DNA of 64,000 nt. Source: Alphaproteobacteria bacterium 43-37 (GTDB lineage Bacteria > Pseudomonadota > Alphaproteobacteria > 43-37). Both the position numbers and the translations under genes were made by a program. Positions 1-8,565 of the stretch are shown piece after piece. How positions within the stretch are numbered: the first letter of the stretch is position 1; every line of letters starts with the position of its first letter. Below the pieces are notes generated by a model. That model saw only the letters and a list, made by a program, of their open reading frames with translations. It had not been told where the DNA came from and ran no database searches. The DNA lies in the NCBI GenBank assembly GCA_001897475.1, contig MKSY01000018.1, forward strand, positions 1-64,000, read 5' to 3'.

Positions 1-2
1 TA

Positions 3-278
3 GAGGTAGATGATGTGCTGACGGCTCGCGCTATGGTGGAATCACGGGTAGGTATTGGGTTTTTGCCTTTCTACCAAGTGATTAATAGTCAGCTGATGCC
101 TGTATTGCAGGGCATTTACGATGTGAATATGAGTTATCAAAAAAAGAATTTTTATGTTTATCCGCCTTACCTTCAGGGAAACGCAAGAATACAAAAATTT
201 CTCAAATACTTGAAAGAAATGAGTCAGGGAGAGAATAGTCTCATTGAAAAACAGTGGGAGATTAAAAAAGAAATATAG
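3..278 (+). CDS. LysR-family transcriptional regulator, C-terminal fragment cut by the window edge
   Basis: Only the last ~91 residues are in the window; the frame is open from base 3, so the true start lies upstream. The visible part resembles the end of a LysR-type effector-binding domain: a VDDVLTARAMVESRVGIGFLP stretch (the usual 'variable, gly-rich, ..GIG.LP' segment), then a conserved L-x-PVL region, a YVYPP strand and a final ARIQKFLKYL helix. LysR proteins bind DNA as tetramers and respond to a small molecule in this domain. The DNA-binding half and target genes are not visible. The last ~20 residues are polar and lie beyond the usual domain end. Family call is by pattern only; another periplasmic-binding-like fold is possible. 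Confidence 0.6.
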   Translation, partial: EVDDVLTARAMVESRVGIGFLPFYQVINSQLMPVLQGIYDVNMSYQKKNFYVYPPYLQGNARIQKFLKYLKEMSQGENSLIEKQWEIKKEI

Positions 279-321
279 AATTATGTTGGATCTTTAGTCA
301 TGTGCATTTTGCTGTATATAA

Positions 322-447
322 TTAAGCCGGTTCATTCATCATTTTAATTCTAGGTTGGATCAAGGATCATTGCTCCTGCCCCTCCATTATGGGCACAATT
401 CTAGCTTAACGGAATGCATGGTCAAACGGTATTTGATGCATAATTAG
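322..447 (+). pseudogene. Possible remnant ORF tail
   Basis: A frame open from 322 to a TAG at 445-447 reads as a protein-like 41-residue stretch containing LDQGSLLLPLHYGHNSS and ending LTECMVKRYLMHN. It has no good start codon or ribosome site. It could be the decayed end of a hydrolase-like gene, but the family is not recognised. It lies in an island with repeats and another ORF remnant, which is why it is mentioned at all. It may be chance. Confidence 0.2.
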
Positions 448-522
448 CATACTGGCGCCAAGGGACATTTTTGTTCAGCGGCAAATATCGGTTTAGGCAT
501 GCATTGGGTAGAAAGCTAGACG

Positions 523-742
523 GGGGCCATAAAAAGCCTGGATCCCGGATCTGCGTCCGGGAAGACAAGGAAAGGTGTGCGGGAAGACAAGGAAAGGTGT
601 GCGGGAAGGCAAAGAGGGGGGCTTGTCACCCACGCTCTTTTTCCTGTCGTCTTCGTTCTTTTCCCTGTCACCCTCGCGAAAGCGGGGGGCCACATAAATG
701 CCTGGGTTCCCGCATCAAGTGCGGGAATGACAAAGGAGGTGC
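523..742. repeat. Palindromic interspersed repeat, copy A
   Basis: GC-richer block made of short hairpins. CCCGGA/TCCGGG lies near 544-561; the CCTCGC-GAAA-GCGGGG type hairpin is near 671-687; TTCCCGCA/TGCGGGAA is at 708-727. Inside are two and a half tandem copies of a 22-bp unit (559-580, 581-602, partial 603-620). The same hairpins and the same tandem theme recur in inverted orientation at 44571-44827. All six frames are open here and give low-complexity CHPRESGGP-like peptides, which are by-products of the repeat and not proteins. Confidence 0.8.
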
Positions 743-882
743 CCGGTTTCTCTGTCATCCTTATAAAAGTTCATTAACTCGGTTCCAAAAAAACTAGAGT
801 AAAGAGGGCAGGGGTGATGAAAAATGCTAGGAGGTGAAATGACAAAAAATACTAAATGTTTAACGATGAAATAGACATGCGC

Positions 883-1041
883 TCATTGCATCTCAACGAT
901 GCCGTCCACCTTCTTTATCTTCTCATGGGTTTTCGTGTAAATATCCAAGAGTCGGTTGTGATTATTGTACTTTTCATGGACTTGGATAATCTCAGCCGAC
1001 TCAAAAACAAAGCCACCTATAATGTGGCTGTACGTATACCA
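883..1041 (-). pseudogene. Possible remnant of a minus-strand gene
   Basis: Read on the minus strand, the frame ending at TGA 885-883 gives about 50 residues that look like real protein (IIGGFVFESAEIIQVHEKY, then NNHNRLLDIYTKTHEKIKK and VDGIVEMQ). It lacks an ATG and a ribosome site and runs upstream into the hairpin at 1043-1065. It may be the C-terminal end of a decayed gene. The overlapping plus-strand frame (856-1134) has less protein-like composition and runs into sodB. Family unknown. Confidence 0.25.
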
Positions 1042-1042
1042 C

Positions 1043-1068
1043 AACCCCGGGCATGTCCCGGGGTTTTT
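1043..1068 (+). terminator. Strong GC hairpin with T-tract
   Basis: Perfect 9-bp stem AACCCCGGG/CCCGGGGTT with a 5-base loop, followed by TTTTT on the plus strand. The T-tract orients it as a plus-strand rho-independent terminator, although the only well supported gene beside it, sodB, is transcribed on the minus strand and ends 15 bases away. In the sodB direction the stem is followed by TTGTGG, a poor U-tract. Confidence 0.6.
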
Positions 1069-1080
1069 AGTTCGTGTCGT

Positions 1081-1683
1081 TTATCCAGCGGCCAGGTTCT
1101 GGTTCACAAAATCCCAGTTGATAAGATGATTTAAAAAAGCATCCACAAAGTCAGCACGCCGATTTTGATAATCGAGATAATACGCATGTTCCCATACATC
1201 ACAGGCGAGCAGGGCTTTCTGGCCATGGATCATAGGAAGATCGGCGTTGCCTGTTTTGGTGACCTTGAGTGTGCCATTCTCATCTAAGACTAGCCAACCC
1301 CAACCGCTACCAAATTGTGAGATAGCTGTCTTTTTAAAGGTATCTTTAAATCCTTCGTAGCCACCTAGGTCGCGCTGAATCAATGCCGCTATATCCCCCG
1401 TTGGCTCGCCACCACCATTGGCTTTCATGCCGTTCCAAAAAAAGGTGTGGTTCCAAACTTGGGCGGCATTATTGAAGATGCCCTCTTGGCCAGCTTTGCC
1501 TGCGGTGTCGCGGATGATATCCTCTAAAGAAGCGTATTGTTGAGGAGCGCTTTGGATAAGGTTATTCAGATTAGTGACATAAGTTTGATGGTGTTTCCCA
1601 TGATGAAACTCGAGCGTTTGTTTGGAGATGTATGGCTCAAGTGCCGTCAGTTCATATGGTAATGGGGGGAGGGTTACAATCAT
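1081..1683 (-). CDS. sodB: Superoxide dismutase, iron type
   Basis: Cytoplasmic enzyme converting superoxide to oxygen and hydrogen peroxide. The 200-residue length is typical. It begins with the family's N-terminal TLPPLPYELTALEPYIS segment. The metal ligands are visible: a His in the HHGKHHQTYV helix, a His in AAQVWNHTFFW, and the Asp and His of DVWEHAYYLDY. The Gln in NNAAQVWNH is the residue that, in iron enzymes, hydrogen-bonds the metal-bound solvent, so iron is favoured over manganese. The start ATG has AAGGAG about 8 bases upstream. It is transcribed divergently from the MFS gene across ~165 bp; a TTCGAC..TATAGG pair with an 18-bp spacer lies upstream as a possible promoter. Confidence 0.95.
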   Translation of the reverse strand: MIVTLPPLPYELTALEPYISKQTLEFHHGKHHQTYVTNLNNLIQSAPQQYASLEDIIRDTAGKAGQEGIFNNAAQVWNHTFFWNGMKANGGGEPTGDIAALIQRDLGGYEGFKDTFKKTAISQFGSGWGWLVLDENGTLKVTKTGNADLPMIHGQKALLACDVWEHAYYLDYQNRRADFVDAFLNHLINWDFVNQNLAAG

Positions 1684-1851
1684 CTCTCATTCTCCTTTAA
1701 CATGCGATGTGTTTCATGAAGTTTTCAATATCACCTATACGATAACAACTATCTCTTGTCGAATGGAATGTTTTGAGAATTAAAGCAAAAATCCTCTTGT
1801 TGGTTATGTTTAAAACAAGATATTGTACATAAAAGTTAATTGTGGATAAAA

Positions 1852-3057
1852 ATGACTAGAAACGGGGAAATATCTCAATTTCGTATCCTTTTAATAGCCA
1901 TCTATTGTATGGTTACAGGTTGCTTTGCCTTCGATGTTTTTGTTCCAGGTTTGCCAGAAATATCAAAAGAACTCGGCATTAATCAAGGCCAAACGCAATG
2001 GCTGATTAGCGCAATGTCCTTAGGCACAACCGTAACCCTCCTCATTTGTGGAACATTGGCAGATGCTTATGGGCGAAGGAAGGTGTTGTTTGGTTTTCTT
2101 GGCCTGATGCTTATAGCCTCTGCTGCCGTCTGTTTTCCGCAGCCATATAGTTCTTTTATCATGTGGCGGTTTGTGCAAGGGGTTGGGTGTGGTGTGACGT
2201 TTGTTATGGGATTCACACTCATTGCTGATGTGTGCGATCGTCAAAAAAGGCCCATTTATATCTCCTATCTTTCTGCAAGTTTAACCTTATTTCTTGCTCT
2301 TGCCCCAATCTTCGGTGGGTATATGATCCATTATTGGGGATGGCGGTCAACTTTTGTGTTTGTATTCGTCATGACAGCCGTAGCGCTGGGAGTGGTTTAT
2401 TTTTGTTTGCCAGAAACATTAAAAGCAAGCCATAAGGCCAATTGGAGTCAGCTTCTAAGATCCTATCGACAAATGATTTTATCTAAAGAGTTCTTGGGGT
2501 TGGGATTGACTCCTGGTCTTATGATTGGAGCGAGTGTTGGGTATTTGAGTTTGGCTTCTCATTATCTTATTCGAGATTTTGGTCTAAGCGAGATCAGTTA
2601 TGGATGGTACCAAAGTATATTTATGTTTATTCAAGGTGGCTTGAGTGTGATGTTAGGGAGCATCATTCGCAATCACGGAGTTGAAAAAGTCCTTAGGTTC
2701 TCGGTATTTTGTGGATTTATAAGTTCATTTTTATTTATGGTTGCTACATGGTTTTTCCCGACGGTTCTTTGGGTGCAAACGGTCTGCATGGTATTTTTCA
2801 CCATTTGCATTAATTCCTCTATCGTGACACATGTGGATAAAGGATTAAGCCTATTTCCATCTGCTTTGGGTACAGCGTCAGCTTTACAGGGTGCCTTAAG
2901 AGGATTTGTGATCGCCTTTGCTGTTCAAATAGGCGGGTGGATGGTAATGGGGGCCCCCATTAGCGCGCTTGGTAACTTTGTGTTTGCCATGGGCGCTTTG
3001 GTGTTAGTTGTATACTTTGCTTTAACAAGAAAAGTTATTAATTCGCCCCAAAATTAA
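1852..3057 (+). CDS. MFS transporter, Bcr/CflA-like drug-efflux type
   Basis: Inner-membrane proton-coupled transporter of about 400 residues with roughly 12 hydrophobic segments. Segment 1 carries FDVFVPGLPEISKELGI, and the loop after segment 2 carries GTLADAYGRRKVL, the major-facilitator motif A (G-x-L-x-D-x-x-G-R-[KR]). The FDVFVPGLP helix and the GxxQWLISAMSLG segment match multidrug Bcr/CflA-type transporters, so drug or metabolite export is likely; the substrate cannot be read. The start is uncertain: a TTG at 1840 is in frame 12 bases upstream of this ATG, and neither has a clear ribosome site. It stands alone between sodB (divergent) and the cyclase gene. Confidence 0.8.
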   Translation: MTRNGEISQFRILLIAIYCMVTGCFAFDVFVPGLPEISKELGINQGQTQWLISAMSLGTTVTLLICGTLADAYGRRKVLFGFLGLMLIASAAVCFPQPYSSFIMWRFVQGVGCGVTFVMGFTLIADVCDRQKRPIYISYLSASLTLFLALAPIFGGYMIHYWGWRSTFVFVFVMTAVALGVVYFCLPETLKASHKANWSQLLRSYRQMILSKEFLGLGLTPGLMIGASVGYLSLASHYLIRDFGLSEISYGWYQSIFMFIQGGLSVMLGSIIRNHGVEKVLRFSVFCGFISSFLFMVATWFFPTVLWVQTVCMVFFTICINSSIVTHVDKGLSLFPSALGTASALQGALRGFVIAFAVQIGGWMVMGAPISALGNFVFAMGALVLVVYFALTRKVINSPQN

Positions 3058-3105
3058 CTATTTAGAAGCCAGTTTCCATTAAGCTAAGCGTGTATTCTGC
3101 TGATA

Positions 3106-5268
3106 ATGGGGCCTCGCATGTTTGGAATAAAGCGCATAAAGCTTAGCATTCTATCCGTATTTTTAGTGTTATTGACGGTATTTTTATCGTTGTTGCTAGC
3201 AACTTCGGTAACCATCATTTCCTATACTTACTACGAAACTTCAAGGGCGTTTTTAAATAGCGCAGACCAGCAAATTGATAGTATTACTCGCGAAGCTATT
3301 GAATCAACAGTAACTGGTTTGGATGAGGCTATGAAGCTTGCTCAAAGCTTAACGTGGTCGATTAATTCTTCATCGTACCCCATCGTTCAGGACAAAGAGT
3401 TAGTTGCTCAAATGATAGGTCTGTTGAGTTATCAAAAGAATATGGAGGCTTTTTTCTTAGGTGATGAGAGCGGAAATGTTTTAAACGTTGGGCGTATTTT
3501 GGATAAGCAGCAGTATGTAACTGAGTCGATCCCTGTGCCGCAAGATGCAACGTTTATGGTTAGGCGAATTGATCGCTCTCAAGTAACCCCTACAGAATCT
3601 CGTGAATATTTGAATAAATCTGGTGTGGTGATTGGGAAGGAAGAGATTCCTAGCTTGAAGGTCCGTTACGATGCGCGTGTCAGGCCATGGTATACGATAG
3701 CAAAAGAATCGAAGGACTCACGCTGGACAGATGTTTATTTGTTTGAAAATAACGAGATTGGTATTACGGCTGCAGCGCCAGTTATGAACGAAAAGAAACA
3801 GGTGAAAGCTGTTATAGGCATTGATCTAAGCATGGCGCAAGTATCCTCGATGTTATCACGCATCCGAATTGGTACCCATGGCATTCCTTTCATAACAACA
3901 GATCGTGGTGAAATCATTGGGCACCCTGATACATCGAAGACATCTAAAAAGGTAGGGGATGTTTTTGCCATCGGGCATATCCATGAAGCCGGACAACCAC
4001 AGATTTCTGAGGCATTTACTATATTCAAAAAACTTAATAAAGGTAACTTTACATTTGATCTTGACAAAGAACCTTACATTGCAAGTTTTGTTAAGTTTCC
4101 AAAAGGATATGGATCCGGTTGGATTATGGGAGTTGTTGTTCCTCAAAATGACTTTGTTGGGCCATTGAAGCGGGCCAAAGAAGATACGATGATTATGTCA
4201 TTTGGAATTATCTTGCTCGCATTGATCACTATTATCTTCTTTTCAAGGCGTATCTCAGTTCCCATTAGCCGCTTGGCTCAGGACATGAGGAAAATTCAGA
4301 ACTTTGAGATTGATAACACAATTGAGGTGAAATCAAGTTTGAATGAAATTGCTATGGTGGCGGATGGTCTTAAATCGATGAAGCAGGGTTTGCAGTCCTT
4401 TAGCCGCTATGTTCCTCGGGATTTAGTCCGTCAATTGGTAGCTTCAGGGCATACGGCTGAGTTAGGTGGTGAAAAGCGCAAGACAACCATTCTGTTCTCA
4501 GATATTGAGGGGTTTACCTCAATTTCAGAAAAAATGCAGTCTGAAGATTTGATGATACATTTATCAGCATACCTTGATAGTTTGTCACAAATCATTATCC
4601 AAAATAAGGGTACTATCGATAAATATATCGGGGATGCTATCATGGCATTCTGGGGAGCTCCCAACGACGATATGAACCAAGTCCATAACGCATGTTATAC
4701 AGTTTTACGATGCTTATGGCAGGTGAATGAGCTGAATCATCAATGGATAGCTCAATCTTTGCCTCCATTGCCAACACGTTTCGGTCTCAATACGGCTCAG
4801 GTCATTGTTGGAAACATGGGATCTTCTGAACGTATGAATTATACCATCATTGGTGATGGCGTGAACTTAGCCTCAAGGCTTGAGGCTCTCAATAAAGAAT
4901 ATGGAACGTATGCGCTTGTCAGCCATAGTGTTTATCAAGAAGCCCATGACCGTTTCGTCTTTAGGCCGCTTGATGTGGTTGCTGTTAAAGGCAAAAATGA
5001 GGGGACCATAGTTTATGAACTCTGCGGTACAAGGTCTGGTGAATTTCGATGTGACGACCATTTGATTGAAATCTATGAAGAGTTTGCTATGGCTTTTGAG
5101 GAATATCAAGGGCGCCATTGGAATAAGGCCTTAAGGCATTATCGCTCTCTTGCTAAAAGCATTCATAATGATAAGCTTGCAAAAATATATATCGAGCGTT
5201 GTTCGTACTTTGCGAAAAATCCGCCTCCCGCCGACTGGGATGGTGTCTATCATTTAACCCATAAATAA
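3106..5268 (+). CDS. Membrane-bound sensory class III adenylate cyclase (Cache sensor, HAMP, cyclase)
   Basis: Converts ATP to cAMP in response to an extracytoplasmic signal. Order: N-terminal membrane helix (residues ~10-40), a large periplasmic dCache-like sensor (~45-350, with the VRYDARVRPWYTIAKES and GIDLSMAQV signatures), a second helix (~360-380), HAMP (~380-435), then the cyclase domain (~455-640). Catalytic residues are complete. The metal aspartates are D466 in FSDIEGFT and D510 in KYIGDAIMAFWGAP. The adenine-selecting pair is K506 and T580 (class IIIb pattern). The transition-state pair is N587 and R591 in VNLASRLE. An ATG at 3118 is an alternative start. The gene for an MBL-fold hydrolase starts 10 bp downstream. 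Confidence 0.9.
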   Translation: MGPRMFGIKRIKLSILSVFLVLLTVFLSLLLATSVTIISYTYYETSRAFLNSADQQIDSITREAIESTVTGLDEAMKLAQSLTWSINSSSYPIVQDKELVAQMIGLLSYQKNMEAFFLGDESGNVLNVGRILDKQQYVTESIPVPQDATFMVRRIDRSQVTPTESREYLNKSGVVIGKEEIPSLKVRYDARVRPWYTIAKESKDSRWTDVYLFENNEIGITAAAPVMNEKKQVKAVIGIDLSMAQVSSMLSRIRIGTHGIPFITTDRGEIIGHPDTSKTSKKVGDVFAIGHIHEAGQPQISEAFTIFKKLNKGNFTFDLDKEPYIASFVKFPKGYGSGWIMGVVVPQNDFVGPLKRAKEDTMIMSFGIILLALITIIFFSRRISVPISRLAQDMRKIQNFEIDNTIEVKSSLNEIAMVADGLKSMKQGLQSFSRYVPRDLVRQLVASGHTAELGGEKRKTTILFSDIEGFTSISEKMQSEDLMIHLSAYLDSLSQIIIQNKGTIDKYIGDAIMAFWGAPNDDMNQVHNACYTVLRCLWQVNELNHQWIAQSLPPLPTRFGLNTAQVIVGNMGSSERMNYTIIGDGVNLASRLEALNKEYGTYALVSHSVYQEAHDRFVFRPLDVVAVKGKNEGTIVYELCGTRSGEFRCDDHLIEIYEEFAMAFEEYQGRHWNKALRHYRSLAKSIHNDKLAKIYIERCSYFAKNPPPADWDGVYHLTHK

Positions 5269-5278
5269 GAATGTAGGT

Positions 5279-6118
5279 ATGAGTAATACGAATGAAATGG
5301 TAGTTCGATTTTGGGGAGTGAGGGGGAGTATACCTTGCGCTGATTCAAAGTACATGCGCTATGGTGGTGATACAAGCTGCGTTTCGGTGGAAGCCAAGGG
5401 GCAACTGATCATCTTCGATGCGGGGTCTGGTATTCGTAAAGCGGGCCTGCATGCTTTGGCCACTGGCTATCAGGAATCGCATTTATTCTTGTCCCATGTT
5501 CATATTGACCACATTCTTGGTTACCCGTTTTATGGGCCAATATGGAAAAAAGGGCATAAACTTTCTGTATATGCGGACCATTTAAAACCATATGGTGGGC
5601 TTCAGAGGACAATTTTCAAAGCTTTTGAAGAGCCGATTTTCCCTGTTCCCATGTCTAAATTATCAGCTACAGTTGCCTATCATGATATTGAAAGCGGTCA
5701 AACGATTTCGTTTGATGAAACGCTTATGGTTAAAAGTGCACCTTTAAATCATCCAAATGGAGCGACGGGTTATCGGGTTCAGTATGGGAAATCATCTGTA
5801 TGTTATATTACGGATACAGAGCATTTATCAGATGGTGTTGACCCAAATATTGTTAACCTCATTCGAGGTACTGACCTTTTAATCTATGACTCAAGCTACA
5901 CGGATGATGAATATGTCGCGAAAGTGAGCTGGGGACATTCTACGTGGCAAGAGGGAGTTAAGCTTTGTAAGGCTGCTGATGTTAAGCAGCTATGCATATT
6001 TCACCATGATCCAGACCATAAAGACGATGTTATGGATTCAATTGCCCGTGAAGCAAAAGAGAGCTGGCCAAATACGATAGTGGCCAAACAAGACCTTGCT
6101 GTAACATTTACAAAATAA
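5279..6118 (+). CDS. Metallo-beta-lactamase-fold hydrolase next to adenylate cyclase
   Basis: A soluble 279-residue protein with a zinc-hydrolase core: SHVHIDHILG supplies the HxHxDH metal motif, SAPLNHPNGATGY and YITDTEH supply the later His and Asp ligands, and HHDPDH near the C-terminus completes the site. The N-terminus FWGVRGSIPCADS followed by YGGDTSCV is shared by phosphodiesterase-like members of this superfamily (PhnP/RNase Z side). Ten bases separate it from the cyclase gene, with AGG before the ATG, so the two are probably cotranscribed. A role in hydrolysing a cyclic nucleotide or related phosphodiester is inference from context; no substrate-specific residue is recognised. Confidence 0.75.
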   Translation: MSNTNEMVVRFWGVRGSIPCADSKYMRYGGDTSCVSVEAKGQLIIFDAGSGIRKAGLHALATGYQESHLFLSHVHIDHILGYPFYGPIWKKGHKLSVYADHLKPYGGLQRTIFKAFEEPIFPVPMSKLSATVAYHDIESGQTISFDETLMVKSAPLNHPNGATGYRVQYGKSSVCYITDTEHLSDGVDPNIVNLIRGTDLLIYDSSYTDDEYVAKVSWGHSTWQEGVKLCKAADVKQLCIFHHDPDHKDDVMDSIAREAKESWPNTIVAKQDLAVTFTK

Positions 6119-6132
6119 AAACTGAGGGATAA

Positions 6133-6429
6133 ATGACTAAGGATCTTACCATACAAGACGAAGTTAAGGTTATAGCTAAAGGTTGGCAGCTTGTGGATCA
6201 TGGAAAAGCTATTGAAAAAGCTTTTACGTTTCATGATTTTCTTGAGGCTTTTGCATTCATGACGCAAGTAGCTTTGTTGGCAGAAAAGCACAACCATCAC
6301 CCAGAATGGTCTAATTGCTATCACTTAGTGACAATAAAACTAACAACTCATGACACTGGTGCGCTGACGCAGTTAGATTTGCAGATGGCTATGCAAATTA
6401 ATCGTATTCTAGAAAAAAATCATATCTGA
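6133..6429 (+). CDS. phhB: Pterin-4a-carbinolamine dehydratase
   Basis: Dehydrates 4a-hydroxytetrahydropterin to quinonoid dihydropterin, recycling the cofactor of aromatic amino-acid hydroxylases. The 98-residue length fits the family. The signature [13 protein letters not shown] carries the paired catalytic histidines, followed by V[20 protein letters not shown], the conserved C-terminal half. The start follows GAGGGATAA. It lies 14 bp after the MBL hydrolase gene, in the same direction. No phenylalanine hydroxylase gene is in the window, so its substrate source is unclear; in bacteria without a hydroxylase the protein may have another role. Confidence 0.92.
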   Translation: MTKDLTIQDEVKVIAKGWQLVDHGKAIEKAFTFHDFLEAFAFMTQVALLAEKHNHHPEWSNCYHLVTIKLTTHDTGALTQLDLQMAMQINRILEKNHI

Positions 6430-6528
6430 AAGACTTTCTGAGTATTCACGCTGATTTTCTCCAGGTACTATTACCTCTTACCTTAGTGGCCCATGCTGTG
6501 GTAAAAGGTTGGATCGGGGGCGTAAATT

Positions 6529-8520
6529 ATGTTTGATATGCCGTTAAAGTTTAAGAAATGGGAGGTTAGCGTGAACGAGCCACTTTGGCAGCCATCGCCG
6601 ACTGAAATGGCGGAAACGTTGGTGAGTCAGTTTATCCATTATGTTGAAAAGAAACACAATATTGCGGTAGTGGATTTTCATGGCCTGTATCAGTGGTCGG
6701 TTGGCCAAAAGGGTGAATTCTGGTCAGATGTCTGGGATTTTACTAAAATTATCGCAGAGCATAAGGGCCAAGCACTTCCCTCGCAATTAGATGGGATGTT
6801 TAAGTCACACTACTTTCAAGATGCCAAATTAAATTATGCTCAAAACCTTTTATGGAAGAACGATGATACTATAGCTGTCATTTCGTTAGATGAAGAAAAG
6901 GAAAGGGATTGTCTTTCTTTTAAGCAGCTTAATGATGCTGTTTCAAAAGTAACCCAGCACTTAGCCAAATGTGGCTTAAAGCCTGGTGATAGAGTGGCAG
7001 GTTTGGTTTCCAATACTTCTGAAGCATTGGTTGCAATGCTGGCTACAGCAGCTTTAGGTGGAGTCTGGTGCTCTTGCTCTCCAGATTTTGGTGTGAATGG
7101 TATTATGGATCGATTTGGGCAGATAGAGCCTAAGATCTTTGTGAGTGTGGATCAATATGTTTACGCTGGTAAAACATTTGATATTGCAGATAGAGTGGTG
7201 GAAATTGGGACAAAATTGCCATCTATTGTTGAGACTATTGTCATAAGCGCTACCGGTGCGCTGCCAGACCTTTCTGGCAAAAGCGTAACATCCTGGCAAC
7301 ATATCATGAGTTCATATGAATCAATGGTAATACCTTATGTGCAAGTCCCATTTAACCATCCTTTATTTATAACATTTACATCCGGAACAACAGGTGCTCC
7401 CAAGTGCATTGTTCATGGTGTGGGTGGGACATTGATTCAGCATCTGAAGGAACATCAGCTGCATTGTGACATCAAGCCTAACGACAGAGTATTCTACTTC
7501 ACAACGTGTGGTTGGATGATGTGGAATTGGTTAGTTTCGGCACTTGCATCGCAGGCAACTCTCATTCTGTTTGATGGTTCTCCTGTTTCTCCAAATGATC
7601 ATGTTTTATTGGATTATGCAGAAAAATATGACATTACGCATTTCGGAGTTTCAGCTAAGTACATCGATTCTCTTAAGAAAAATGAGGTAAGTATTAAGCG
7701 TACGCACAAGCTTAAAGCCATGCGTATGATCCTTTCCACGGGCTCACCTCTTGCTGCAGAAAGCTATGACTTTGTTTATGACCATCTTAAAGATGATGTT
7801 TGTCTTTCATCTATTTCCGGAGGGACTGACATCATTTCTTGCTTTGTCTTAGGTTCACCAATGTTACCTGTTTGGAGGGGTGAGATCCAAACGCGAGGGC
7901 TTGGGATGCAAGTTGAGGTTTTTGATGATAACGGCCACCCTGTTATGGGAGAAAAGGGTGAGCTTGTCTGTACGGCTCCTTTTCCAAGTATGCCGATAGG
8001 ATTTTGGAATGACCCTGATGATCAAAAATATAAAGATGCCTATTTTAGTCGTTTCAATGGGATTTGGTGCCATGGTGATTGGGTGGAGCTTAAAAGCGAT
8101 GGCGGTCTTATCATTTATGGTCGTTCTGACGCGATTTTGAACCCGGGTGGTGTGCGCATTGGCACGGGTGAAATTTATCGTCAGGTTGAGCAAATTCCAG
8201 AAATTGTAGAGAGCATCGCTGTGGGTCAGGACTGGAATAATGATGTGCGTATTATTCTATTCGTTAAATTGAAAAAAGGCGCTGTGTTGGATGATGAGTT
8301 AATAAATAGGGTCAAAAAGCAAATTCGCCTCAATGCTTCCCCAAGGCACATGCCTTCGAAGGTTATTCAAGTGCCAGATATTCCGCGTACAAAGAGTGGC
8401 AAAATTGTTGAACTTGCCGTGCGGAATGTTATCCATGGGCGACCTGTAATGAATGTGGAAGCATTGGCGAACCCTGAAGCGTTGGCTGCATTCAAAAACT
8501 TGCCTGATCTTGAGACTTAG
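6529..8520 (+). CDS. aacS: Acetoacetyl-CoA synthetase (acetoacetate-CoA ligase)
   Basis: ANL-superfamily ligase that activates acetoacetate to acetoacetyl-CoA using ATP and CoA, returning ketone-body carbon from PHB breakdown to central metabolism or to lipid synthesis. At 663 residues it matches the family length. Visible motifs: the phosphate loop TFTSGTTGAPKCIVHG (~residue 283), TTCGWMMWNW, the adenylate motif GDWVELKSDGGLIIYGRSD, and the C-terminal IPRTKSGKIVE holding the catalytic (acetylatable) lysine. ATGs at 6529 and 6538 are both possible starts. phaB and phaC, about 22 kb away, fit the same PHB cycle. Confidence 0.92.
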   Translation: MFDMPLKFKKWEVSVNEPLWQPSPTEMAETLVSQFIHYVEKKHNIAVVDFHGLYQWSVGQKGEFWSDVWDFTKIIAEHKGQALPSQLDGMFKSHYFQDAKLNYAQNLLWKNDDTIAVISLDEEKERDCLSFKQLNDAVSKVTQHLAKCGLKPGDRVAGLVSNTSEALVAMLATAALGGVWCSCSPDFGVNGIMDRFGQIEPKIFVSVDQYVYAGKTFDIADRVVEIGTKLPSIVETIVISATGALPDLSGKSVTSWQHIMSSYESMVIPYVQVPFNHPLFITFTSGTTGAPKCIVHGVGGTLIQHLKEHQLHCDIKPNDRVFYFTTCGWMMWNWLVSALASQATLILFDGSPVSPNDHVLLDYAEKYDITHFGVSAKYIDSLKKNEVSIKRTHKLKAMRMILSTGSPLAAESYDFVYDHLKDDVCLSSISGGTDIISCFVLGSPMLPVWRGEIQTRGLGMQVEVFDDNGHPVMGEKGELVCTAPFPSMPIGFWNDPDDQKYKDAYFSRFNGIWCHGDWVELKSDGGLIIYGRSDAILNPGGVRIGTGEIYRQVEQIPEIVESIAVGQDWNNDVRIILFVKLKKGAVLDDELINRVKKQIRLNASPRHMPSKVIQVPDIPRTKSGKIVELAVRNVIHGRPVMNVEALANPEALAAFKNLPDLET

Positions 8521-8565
8521 TGTAAAAAACTTGGATAGAGATTTAAACTTAAGGCTACTTTATCC

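Noticed and set aside
471-797. Several open frames of 66-108 codons in both strands
   Set aside because: They arise from the palindromic repeat; compositions are Arg/Pro/Cys-rich and differ by frame, and none has a ribosome site.
856-1134. 92-codon plus-strand frame overlapping sodB
   Set aside because: It runs through the terminator hairpin and into the end of sodB; the minus frame is more protein-like there.
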